A stretch of 64,000 nucleotides of DNA from Ectocarpus siliculosus (taxonomy: Eukaryota > Sar > Phaeophyceae > Ectocarpales > Ectocarpaceae). The stretch spans positions 93,560 to 157,559 of the forward strand of contig FN648557.1 in assembly GCA_000310025.1 (NCBI GenBank), given 5' to 3'. Below the pieces are notes generated by a model. The model was not told where the DNA came from, made no database searches, and was given only the letters and a program-made list of their open reading frames with translations. Made by a program: the position numbers and the translations under genes. Below are positions 55,965 to 64,000 of the stretch, one piece after another (positions within the stretch are counted from its first letter, which is position 1; every line of letters begins with the position of its first letter).

Positions 55965-57094
55965 TGTTGGAATATTTGGCACTACCGTACTTTCAGCATT
56001 AGGTAGTCAGTTTGACTAGTTCAAATATTGTCAATGTCGCTATGTCATGTAGTAGGTAAAATTCCGTCTGGTCTGTCATACTCGGAATATGGAGACATGG
56101 TTGATGTTCTGTGTTTCATATCCAGAAATAATCTGCATAGCCTAGATTTCCAGAAATATGTCATAGTGCAAGTAGCTCAGACTTGCGTGCTCGGAAATAT
56201 ATATGCATCGGGTAGTTTTGCCGCAAGTGCCTCTGACTTGTGTGTATGAAAGGATATGTACCGCCGCAAGTAACTCAGACTTGCGTGCTTGAATGAATGA
56301 ATATTTGTCTGCGCTCAGCAGTCGAATTTGGAAAGTACATTAGTTCAACTGTTGAAGCTGTATTCTGCGGTTTATCGTACGTCAGTGCAAGTAATCACTT
56401 GTGCGTGCAAGTACAATACTTGATGTGCATACGTGGCACAAGTTCGAGAGCATGGTGTTGAAGTCATCTTTCCAGAAACGTATCGTAGCTTACCAGTACC
56501 GTATTCTGAACACGTGTGATTGGTCGACGTTGTCGGATAGGTGTGATTCCATGATTTCGAGGATGAGCGCGTACTCGCCCCATCCTCTCACTCTGTTTCT
56601 CTGGGGGTTCTCCAACCCTCTGCTTCTTTGGGGTTTCTCAACCTCTCTACTTCTCCGGGGTTCACTACCCCTCTGTTTCTCTACATTCTTTCTGGTCTCC
56701 ACTGATCAAGTAACTACATTTCCACCAAACCATCTTCTTCTCCTTCGGACCTTCCTGCGTACTCAGAGCCGAGCCTCATCGTACTAAAGGGTCCAGCGGC
56801 ACAACAAGTGAGTTGACACGCCGCGCTGCAGCCGTACAGGACACGTACAGGCTTACACGCAGCACTTGAGTTTTTGCCTTTGACCTGTGACTATAAGATT
56901 GCACAATCGGGTGCTCTGCTTATGTACATCAGTGGTCATTGCTGCATACGCGCGTTCTACTTGCGCGACACACTGCGGAGAGAGCACGCACCAACTCAAG
57001 AGTAAATTAGGACTACCTTTTTTGACGACAACCAACAACACCTCTTCGAGAGCCGATACGGGTCGTTAACACCCACAAGCCTACATCCCCAAGA
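55965..57094 (+). repeat. Copia 3' LTR
   Basis: It starts TGTTGGAATATTTGG after the polypurine tract and ends CATCCCCAAGA, followed by the CCCTG target duplication. It is about 99% identical to the 5' LTR. Confidence 0.93.
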
Positions 57095-57497
57095 CCCTGC
57101 ACATGGAGCAAAGTGGCTACGTGTGATATCAGCATCAAGCCCTGTAGTGTGCAATTGTTTGCCACAGTTCGGGCCATCTCCCACAAACAGCACCATATGG
57201 ACAATATGTAGGCATTGGTCCAATGCGGCGAGCTCAGGCCTACACGGCAGTTTGACACGATCGCGGAACGCCGATGGAACGACCGCCCGACAATCCCCTG
57301 CAGCGCAGACCGGTGTCAATTTGCACAAGTTGTCCATTGCGTATTTGCCAGCTCTTTTGAGAAGCAACAGATCCACCGTCTCCATTTTCCCTCTCGGGGC
57401 AGCAACGTGGCTGAATGCCCCCTTCCCAACGCGGAAGGTCCGCTCAAATAAGCATGCGCACCACACAGTGGACAAGTGCAAGCCCATGCACACGTCA

Positions 57498-57720
57498 TGT
57501 TCGTGTGTGCATGAGCGGATGAGAATATGCCAACGGGACTGTAGGAATTGGCTACGCAGATAGGAATTGATAGTCCCCTGGGTTGGTTTCATGGTTGATC
57601 CACGGGGCTCGACCCCTACGGGAGTGCTTGCTGTGTCGTGGCGTCGTGGCACTCTCTCTCTCCCGCCGCGTCCTGATCGTGTCTGCTGTCCTAAATACAA
57701 GTGATACCATCATACTAACA
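57498..57720 (+). repeat. Dispersed 5' module, copy 2
   Basis: It matches 1186-1333 and then 1730-1787, with the ~400 bp between those blocks deleted. A candidate reading frame starts at 57758, as one does downstream of copy 1. Confidence 0.7.
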
Positions 57721-57757
57721 CTCTAGAGTGTATCCCTCGAGGGAACCCGTGCTGGAG

Positions 57758-58297
57758 ATGAGTGGCGCCGATGTTGCAGCAGAGGCTGCCGACGTCACCA
57801 CTAGTACGCAGGGCAGGGTTGACAACCTGGAGAGCAAAGTTTCAGGCCTGATGGACGAGGTACATCAGCTGGCAGGGCTACTCCGAGCCGCCCTCGGAAA
57901 GTTAGAGAAGGAGGGGGAGTCCGGCGGCGCCACGGTGGGCGCTGTCGTTACGGGCGCCACGTCTGCCCGCGGTCTGCTGGAAGAGGAGCCGCACAACAAC
58001 GACGGAATCACGCCGCCCGCACAACACAGGGGAAGAAGCACCAGACCGGGAACCAGCCCGGTAGTGCCAAGGATCCCTGCTGGAGCGGACCTGGGCATAG
58101 GACCGGGCAGCGGGGACGTCAGGGGGTCATCATCCCAAGAGCAGCCTGCTGCGGTGGGCGCTTGCATAGGCTGCACGGCGGCAGAAGAGATCATCAGCAG
58201 TAGCCGGTTGCGGAAGGCGAACCGGTGTGGGCATTTCAGGTCCTTGCTAACGGTGGGTTTGGTAGATTCCAGAACACCGAATACCTCTACAACATAG
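57758..58297 (+). CDS. Gag-like or coiled-coil hypothetical protein
   Basis: The ATG at 57758 lies 38 bp after the dispersed module and opens 179 codons. The N-terminal third predicts a coiled coil (VDNLESKVSGLMDEVHQLAG, LLRAALGKLEKEG). The rest is Gly/Ser/Pro-rich with RGRSTRPGTSPVVPRIP. Such a coiled-coil start followed by a flexible basic region is common for retroelement Gag proteins, but no nucleocapsid zinc knuckle is seen. Composition supports coding; function is unknown. Confidence 0.4.
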   Translation: MSGADVAAEAADVTTSTQGRVDNLESKVSGLMDEVHQLAGLLRAALGKLEKEGESGGATVGAVVTGATSARGLLEEEPHNNDGITPPAQHRGRSTRPGTSPVVPRIPAGADLGIGPGSGDVRGSSSQEQPAAVGACIGCTAAEEIISSSRLRKANRCGHFRSLLTVGLVDSRTPNTSTT

Positions 58298-58312
58298 GCA
58301 ACGCTGGTAGAG

Positions 58313-58651
58313 ATGCAGCCGCCGCTCGAGGCACTTGCCGAAGAGTCAGAGCAACGTACTCATCACGTCGAGAAGAGCTGTGCGGCGCTGGAGGGGGTGC
58401 CGCAGACGGCACACGAAGTGTGCCTGTTGACCGCGGGAAAGTGCTTGCGTCTAGAGAGCTGGGGCAGCATGCATCCCCACGACGCCGTCGATGCGCCATC
58501 AAAGCAACCAGGTGAAGCTAATCGTGGGGCCATGGGAAGAAAGACACGGTGGGGTGAGGCAGTAGATATTATCGGTGCAACAAGCGGGGGCATCGGTCAG
58601 TATCGTGCAGACCCTGTAGGCCGTCCTGGCGATCGTAGTGGCGAGCGATGA
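58313..58651 (+). CDS. Second small hypothetical frame
   Basis: The ATG at 58313 follows the previous stop by 15 bases in another frame. It encodes MQPPLEALAEESEQRTHHVE, then KSCAALEGVPQTAHEVCLLT, a mixed charged composition plausible for a continuation of the preceding protein after a frameshift. It ends at TGA 58649-58651. No domain was recognised. Confidence 0.3.
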   Translation: MQPPLEALAEESEQRTHHVEKSCAALEGVPQTAHEVCLLTAGKCLRLESWGSMHPHDAVDAPSKQPGEANRGAMGRKTRWGEAVDIIGATSGGIGQYRADPVGRPGDRSGER

Positions 58652-58789
58652 CGAGGAGCTGGATGTAGCACGTGAGGCCTTGTAAGAAGAGGCGGAGAAA
58701 ATACACCATAGCCGCGCGAGTCACTGCGCGCGCTCCATCCACACACAACAGCAGCAGCAGGAGATGGTGAAGATGGCACCATTGCAGCA

Positions 58790-59510
58790 GCGTGGGAGGG
58801 TGGAGTCACAGAAAACGGCCCAAAGGCCGTGTGCCCATAGCCGGGACGGAAGGGAGCGGGGGGGGCCAGCATTCAGAGAACACGGCGAGATTGTCGTTTG
58901 CCCATAGCCGCGACGGAAGGGGCGCGGGAGGGCAACAAGCAAAACAGCCCCGTGCCGCGCAGCAAGGAGCGTGGGGGGGGGCATCATACAAAAAAACAAT
59001 AATTGAGGCCCATAGCCGCGACGGAAAGGGCGTGGGGGGGCAATGTTCGCAGAACACGGTGATATGGCCGTTTGCCCACAGCCGCGACAGGAGGGGCGCG
59101 GGAGGGCGACAACCACATAACACGGCGGGAGGGCCGTGTGCTCATAGCTGCGACGGAAGGGGCGCGGGAGGGCAACAACCAAATAACACGGCGGGAGGGC
59201 CGTGTGCTCGCAGCTGCGACGGGAGGGGCGCGGGAGGGCAACAACAAAATAACACGGCGGGAGGGCCGTGTGCTCGCAGCCGCGACGGGAGGGGCGCGGG
59301 AGGGCAACAATCAATGCAGCCCCATGGCACGTCGGGAGGGCGTGGGGGGGAGGTAAACATTAGCCCCGTGGCGCGTCGGGCGGGGCGCGAGGGGGGGGAA
59401 ACCTCTAAGGCCCGGGGGGGAGAAAATCGAAGCAGCCCCGTGGCGCGCCGGAAAGGGCGTGAGGGGGAACCCCGCGGCACGTCGGAAGGGGCGTGGGGGG
59501 GAGGGTACAT
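58790..59510. repeat. ~63 bp G-rich minisatellite
   Basis: Units contain GACGGAAGGGGCGCGGGAGG followed by CAACAA, AACACGGCGG and GGCCGTGTGCTC. The three central units (about 59100-59290) are nearly identical and outer units are diverged. The period is a multiple of three, so a 374-codon plus frame (AHSCDGRGAGGQQPNNTAGG) and a minus frame (ALPPCYFVVALPRPSRR) both stay open. Neither is taken as a gene. Confidence 0.85.
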
Positions 59511-60640
59511 GCCTCGTGGTGCTAAAACGGGAACTCCTTTTCTGGCGAGGCTACAGGCCGGGACGAACGCTGGGAGGAGAGCAACACGCATCACAGTGCT
59601 GGATTGGCACTTCTTTCTTGACGGTATTTGGTGTTTGATGATATTCGTAGCGAAGTTGGTGATCCTCGTTAGTTGTCATGAGTGCACTTTGGTTGAAGAG
59701 CCAGGGAGGGTGTTTCGTGTTTCTCGGAGGCCTTCGCGTCCACATGTTCAGTATTTTCCTGGTAATCAAGAACATCTTCAACACACTTACAAGGGTATAC
59801 AAACACGTCATTGGAGCCAAAGTGTCCAGGTCTTCCTTCTACTCCGAAGCAGGAAGATTCAGCGGGCCACGGATTTCCACGCCATTTCTCGCCATTTACA
59901 CGATGTTCCATTGTAGATTGAACGAGCAAACAATTGTTCAGAATCAGGTTATCATAGATGGAATCTTGTTATGGAGGAACAGAGAAATAAAAGAGGGAAG
60001 GGAGCAAGCTCGTTGCTCCTGGCTTCGGGTACTCACAGTTGTTGTTTGATCTCTTGTTTTAGCCTTCTTAGACCAGGTCCGCTCAGCGCCCACTCGGAGA
60101 GTGAGGGAGCGGGGCTGGGAATTCGATCTTCCTTCAAGCTACGTCAATACCCCTCAACGTCGCCAAATATCCATATCCGAAGAAAATTCAAAATATCCAA
60201 TAAGCGCTCATACAACGTTCATGAAACGCTCGTACAATGCAAATACACTAGTTGCTCCATTACATTAGCCCACCCTGGGAAGTCGTAGATGCAGATACTT
60301 TATCGTCAATCCAATACTCAACCTCAAATAAAGATCGAAGATGCGACTTTCCAAATCAGACAAAATAAGATAAAATAAAAGCAACTAGGGTCAGAGAAAA
60401 TATTTCATCCCCGACAAATACTCCAAACCATCCCCACACCACACAGTGATGACTACTGAGAATCACATCGCCAACGATGGAACCAGTCTGAATCAAAATG
60501 GGGTTCGGTCGCGTTGGGCACGCAAAGGTCGGGGTGACTATTGCAACAATAGAAGAAGCTCACACCACCCAAACACGCGCTAGCGTACCACTGCGTACGA
60601 TGTAGAACAAACATGATAACATGTAGCGGCCCGTAGGCGG
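59511..60640. other. No gene seen; second leader fragment
   Basis: About 59771-59798 repeats the 28 bp leader found at 1790-1817. The remaining sequence is AT-richer and has no supportable exon. Confidence 0.5.
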
Positions 60641-60647
60641 CATGATA

Positions 60648-61711
60648 TCAAAGCACAGATCCAGATGGGGCAACAGCCAGCTGTGCCACAACGCCTGGTG
60701 TTCGCGACGTAACGCCATCATCCGTGGAGGGGTTGGTCAAACCACGAATACGGTGTTTTTGCAAGCACCAAGAACCACAAGGAGCATCCAAAACCGTGGA
60801 GTAAATATACTCCGGGAGAGAAAGCTTTCGAGGGCCGGGGGTGTCCAAAAATCGAACAATGTACTGGCCTGTTACGAAACTACTAATCTGCCCAAGCCAC
60901 CAAAGTCCATCCAAAGCTTTGTACCAAATATGAGCTCCGACAGGCAAAACAGAAACAGAGAAGCGAGCCAACCAAATGTCACGCGAAACCAACTCGTACC
61001 CAGGAGCAATGAAACGTTCGGCCTGATTCCGAGTAAGTTCTCGGTCGGCCGAAGCTATCCGAGCATCACGATAAGCTCGGTTTCCTTGTACGCGCTGACT
61101 AGCGTTACCAGACCAGTAAAGCAGAATGTGTTTTCTGTATTTCTGCAAATCAGACTCCCTTTCCCACGACGGTGTCAACAAACCAATCCAATGGGTCAGG
61201 TACAAGACAGCTACCACACCACCGCGTCCACGTACAATTTGGTGTCCTGAAATATTCTCAACATCCAGACGACTAGACTCCGCTAAAATATCATCAGCAG
61301 TCAAATTATACGGGGGAGACTTGTTACTATACGAGTGCAAAACATATTTCGACAGATTGGCCGGCATATACTTAGACAGGTCATCCGTGTCGTATGGGTT
61401 GGTACACGGTTTGCACCGCAAGACGGAGACACGGTTGCGGGATTCTGGTCCCTGTTGATTGGCCCCAAGCCGAGTGCTGCTGGATGAGCACGGCTGTCCC
61501 GTTTGACAATGTGAAGAGATGGTAAAGTCGTTTTATTGGTCGTCCTCGTAGACACAAGCAACGGAAGAGAGTGGGCACCCAGGTGCATCACAAACACCGA
61601 GGCACGCGAGCAACAGTCGCAAGACGCATTCGGAACTCGGAATACATGACAGCAAGGAATGCGCGACAACTTGCCAAAGATCCTACTACCGGAGATACCC
61701 CGAAGATCCAA
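60648..61711 (-). pseudogene. Retroelement polyprotein C-terminus with chromodomain-like segment
   Basis: The minus-strand frame 61421-60648 (257 codons) contains DILAESSRLDVENISGHQIV, the chromodomain-like LYLTHWIGLLTPSWERESDL with aromatic and acidic residues in place, VGAHIWYKALDGLWWLGQIS and RFLDTPGPRKLSLPEYIYST. This layout resembles the tail of LTR-retrotransposon polyproteins of oomycetes and algae, as I recall the family; no search was run. Upstream (61711-61301) another minus frame suggests the protein continued but is frameshifted. No integrase or RT motif is in the window on this strand, so the copy is 5'-truncated or degraded. Confidence 0.5.
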
Positions 61712-63170
61712 ATGACCGATGGACGGTCACGCACTTGCGCACCTGCATAGCTCAAAACCACACATGAGTACTACCGCAGTAGCCTTCGTAAGGATGGCAT
61801 AATCCACCTCACGAACACCCTCCCTGATTCTGTACATCATAACGAATGCTCTCAAAACCAAAGCGCTCAGGGTACTCATAGAAAACTCCAAAAAGAAACA
61901 AAAATAAAACAAACGAAGGGAAACCCGGCCACCGGATCAAAACCCTCCGCCCCCACGGGTCATCCTGCTGATTGAACTGTCAACACAATCAACACAGCAG
62001 TCACAAAGTTGCAAACCTACACGTCTACAACTGTCAGGCATTTGTACTACCCCTTTTCAAGTAGTCCCCTCCCAGCCAACAGGATCCCTACTGTATCGAG
62101 TTGCTGTCAGCACCGCGGCGCGCCTAAGGCCACAAGCACCAATGCCAAATTGCAGCGGAAAAACGTAAAACCTAACGCTACATCGCTAAATGACATTTTT
62201 ATAGAGGGCGATCAACCAAGAGGAAGATCAAGCAGTATCTCAACCACAACGGTACCCCGCTTCGAGAGACACTGGACCTAGACATTTTTTTGCTACTCCT
62301 TCACAAGTAACTCCCTCCCAGCAACAGGATCCCTACTGCTGTATCCAGCTGCTGTTAGCAACGGGGCGCGTCTGCAACCAACCCCGATCACCATTGTCGA
62401 TCACATGACAGTGAGGGGTGCCCCCCTCGGTCTGTACATCAATGAAAGATCATATAAAAGGGCAATCAACCAACATGTTAGGGGAGGGTGCCCCCTCTCA
62501 GCCTACACATCAGAGGACGATCGAAGCAGCATATCAATCACAAACAGTTCATCAACCAGCCTGCCGGTACCTGCTAATATGAGAGACGCTGGTAGCCATC
62601 TATCACGGAAAAAGGCGTCCATCAGCCCTCCCTGATTTCAGGCGAAATAATTCCGAACATCATCAATCAAATTGGTGTGACCGCAGTGCCCTGCGGATCA
62701 CCATTCCTCAAAGTGAGACGACAACGGAATGCCACACCATCCTCAGTATTTCATCGTGCAATAAGCCTCATCATGGCTCAACCTACGCGGTTAGTTACTG
62801 AGATGCGCATGGTATACCGGACAGGCAACATCGAGTTTCGTGGACTGCGTTCGTATCCCGATCGAACACACAAGAAAAAAACAACGAGCGAACGGCGGAA
62901 AAGTAAGGGGGTGTCTTATCAGGCCGAAAAAATACGTATTTGGTTACGAAACCGTATTTTCTTGAAATATATGGAGGCGTTCCTCTACGTTTCCGTAAAA
63001 AGAGCAAGGCGTATTTTTTGGGGGCTTGCTCCTTTTACGGATCGGTAAAAAATTTCCCGCTTTTTTTCGGCTACCGGAGCAGACACCGGTCACGCGTGCT
63101 GTCTTCATCACACCACACCTAGACAGCACCAACAGCACCCCAAAGTGCTTCCCAAGGCAACTCCACTACC
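61712..63170. other. Non-coding, with a diverged ~260 bp duplication
   Basis: ACAGGATCCCTACTG with flanking CTCCCAGC and GTTGCTGT/GCTGCTGT, and later GAYGATC..AGCAG, recur at about 62060-62260 and 62310-62570. Upstream of the Harbinger exon lies a hairpin (62995-63046) with arms CCGTAAAAAGAGCAAG and CTTGCTCCTTTTACGG. Confidence 0.5.
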
Positions 63171-63531
63171 ATGGCTGAGCGTGGGAAGCGTCAAGATCCC
63201 AGGGGGATCGCAGCGCAACGCCGGGAGAAGCGCCGTCGGCGAGCTATCGACGAGGAGGATGTAGCCCATGACAAGAGATTCACAGTCTTGGGTCTTGTGA
63301 GGGCCGTAGTAGTGGCGGCGGGCGTCGTGGCAGCAGGAGAGGCTCATCGTGCCCACTGCCCTCAGGAACGGGAGCCCATCTACGAGCCCAAGCGTCTTCC
63401 GTGGGCTCAACACGAGGCGGACCTCGATAAACGGCACGGGTGGCGGCGGTCGTACCGCATGGAGAAAGGCAGTTTCCACAAGCTTGTCGAGCTACTCCGC
63501 CCTTCGCTGGAAGTCAACGCTTTCTTCGGCG
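63171..63531 (+). CDS. HARBI1-like (PIF/Harbinger) nuclease, first exon
   Basis: The ATG at 63171 sits in a good context (ACCATGG). The exon encodes a basic start (MAERGKRQDPRG, RREKRRRRAIDEED), a hydrophobic alanine/valine segment and then YRMEKGSFHKLVELLRPSLE, the helix typical of the N-terminus of Harbinger transposases and HARBI1-like nucleases. It ends at a consensus GTGAGT donor after FFGG. The DDE nuclease domain should follow in downstream exons beyond the window. The hydrophobic segment (VRAVVVAAGVVAAGEAH) is unusual. No frameshift is seen in this exon. Confidence 0.65.
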
Positions 63532-64000
63532 GTGAGTGTTGATGTGTAGATGCAGCCGCCCACGGCAGGTATGCGTGATGAGGGTTCTTCTGGGTGTATA
63601 TGTAGAAAGCAACGGGGAAGAGCACAAGTCTAAAACATGTGCTGTACATAGACTACTGCTGTAGTCTATGTTCCTGCTGCCTTTTTTAAAAAAGCAACTC
63701 GCTCGTCGAACATGCGGCAGCAGGGTACGTACAGCGCAGCAGCAGTATTGTACGATATACTGCTGTTACAAGACACATACTTGTACAGCAGCGGTCATTG
63801 TATGGGTTAAAGGCGGAGGTACTATTCGTGACGCTCACTACTGTGCAGCAGTATTCACAGGGCGTACAGTACACGCCGGCCCCACTAAACAAATACAGCC
63901 TCGTCGGGAGCCGATACCAATTGTCGTATCCCAGCAATGACACAACAGCTGAAGACACGTGCTCATCATGTGCAAAAAATGCGTATGTAGGTAATGAACA
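63532..64000. other. Intron or 3' flank with ACTGCTGTA hairpin
   Basis: A perfect 11 bp inverted repeat, ACATAGACTAC (63646-63656) and GTAGTCTATGT (63661-63671) around a TGCT loop, contains the ACTGCTGTA motif found throughout the window. Further CAGCAGTAT and TACTGCTGTT copies lie at 63735-63850. No exon is seen before the window end. Confidence 0.6.

Larger units (their letters stand above)
49081..57094 (+). mobile_element. Ty1/copia LTR retrotransposon, nearly complete (8.0 kb)
   Basis: Two direct LTRs (1128 and 1130 bp) begin TGTTGG. They enclose gag-, protease-, integrase-, reverse transcriptase- and RNase H-coding sequence in copia order (integrase before RT). The 5 bp CCCTG occurs on both flanks (49076-49080 and 57095-57099) as a target-site duplication. 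A polypurine tract abuts the 3' LTR. Damage is confined to gag and one point in RT, so this copy is probably no longer autonomous although it inserted recently. Confidence 0.95.

Noticed and set aside
58721-59314. Minus-strand frame with VVALPRPSRR repeats
   Set aside because: It is the complement of the ~63 bp minisatellite and has no independent support.

Overview
This window is eukaryotic nuclear DNA. Coding stretches are short and broken by GT..AG introns, there are no operons or Shine-Dalgarno sites, and most of the sequence is non-coding or repetitive. Short CCCTAA/TTAGGG tracts, long introns, intermediate GC content and the mixture of mobile elements fit a stramenopile alga, most likely a brown alga. 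That assignment is inference; no species-diagnostic gene is present. A 100-N assembly gap lies at 19645-19744.

Layout. 0-3 kb: the 3' end of a Ty1/copia polyprotein, a dispersed 5' module that recurs at 57.5 kb, and a telomere-like repeat. 3-15 kb: sparse candidate exons, members of a ~210 bp MITE family, an internally deleted copy of a tyrosine-recombinase element (7.19-7.68 kb) next to a palindromic satellite, and two small multi-exon candidate genes (9.4 and 14.3 kb). 15.4-16.3 kb: a long inverted-repeat (foldback) element. 17.6-18.0 kb: a 72 bp minisatellite. 18.4-27.9 kb: a large exon-rich locus encoding an OTU/vertnin-like domain, Cys-rich modules and a transposase-like C-terminus, read as a KDZ/Zisupton-like DNA transposon gene. 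28.6-30.0 kb: a ~600 bp direct duplication. 32-32.8 kb: minus-strand candidate exons. 32.8-39.4 kb: an intron-rich Helitron with 11 resolvable Rep/helicase exons, an HUH motif, a classic 3' hairpin plus CTAG end, and a helicase cut off just after Walker A. 40.9-42.5 kb: the longer tyrosine-recombinase element, with a broken recombinase on the minus strand and ~95 bp flanking direct repeats. 42.8-47.7 kb: a small basic two-exon gene and a degenerate multi-exon gene. 49.08-57.09 kb: a nearly complete Ty1/copia retrotransposon with two ~1.13 kb LTRs, a 5 bp target duplication, a damaged gag and a long pol with one frameshift. 57.5-59.5 kb: a second copy of the 5' module, two gag-like reading frames and a ~63 bp G-rich minisatellite. 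60.6-61.7 kb: a minus-strand retroelement C-terminus with a chromodomain-like segment. 63.2 kb to the end: the first exon of a Harbinger-type (HARBI1-like) nuclease that runs off the window.

The window is therefore a mobile-element cluster in which at least six classes are layered: copia, another LTR-type element, Helitron, tyrosine recombinase, KDZ-like and Harbinger, plus MITE and foldback elements. No conventional metabolic or housekeeping gene could be recognised. Most element genes carry frameshifts, nonsense codons or internal deletions. The copia element with near-identical LTRs is the youngest insertion. The KDZ-like locus and the satellite-linked recombinase element are the least conventional systems here. 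Exon limits were read by eye from splice consensus and phase and are approximate.
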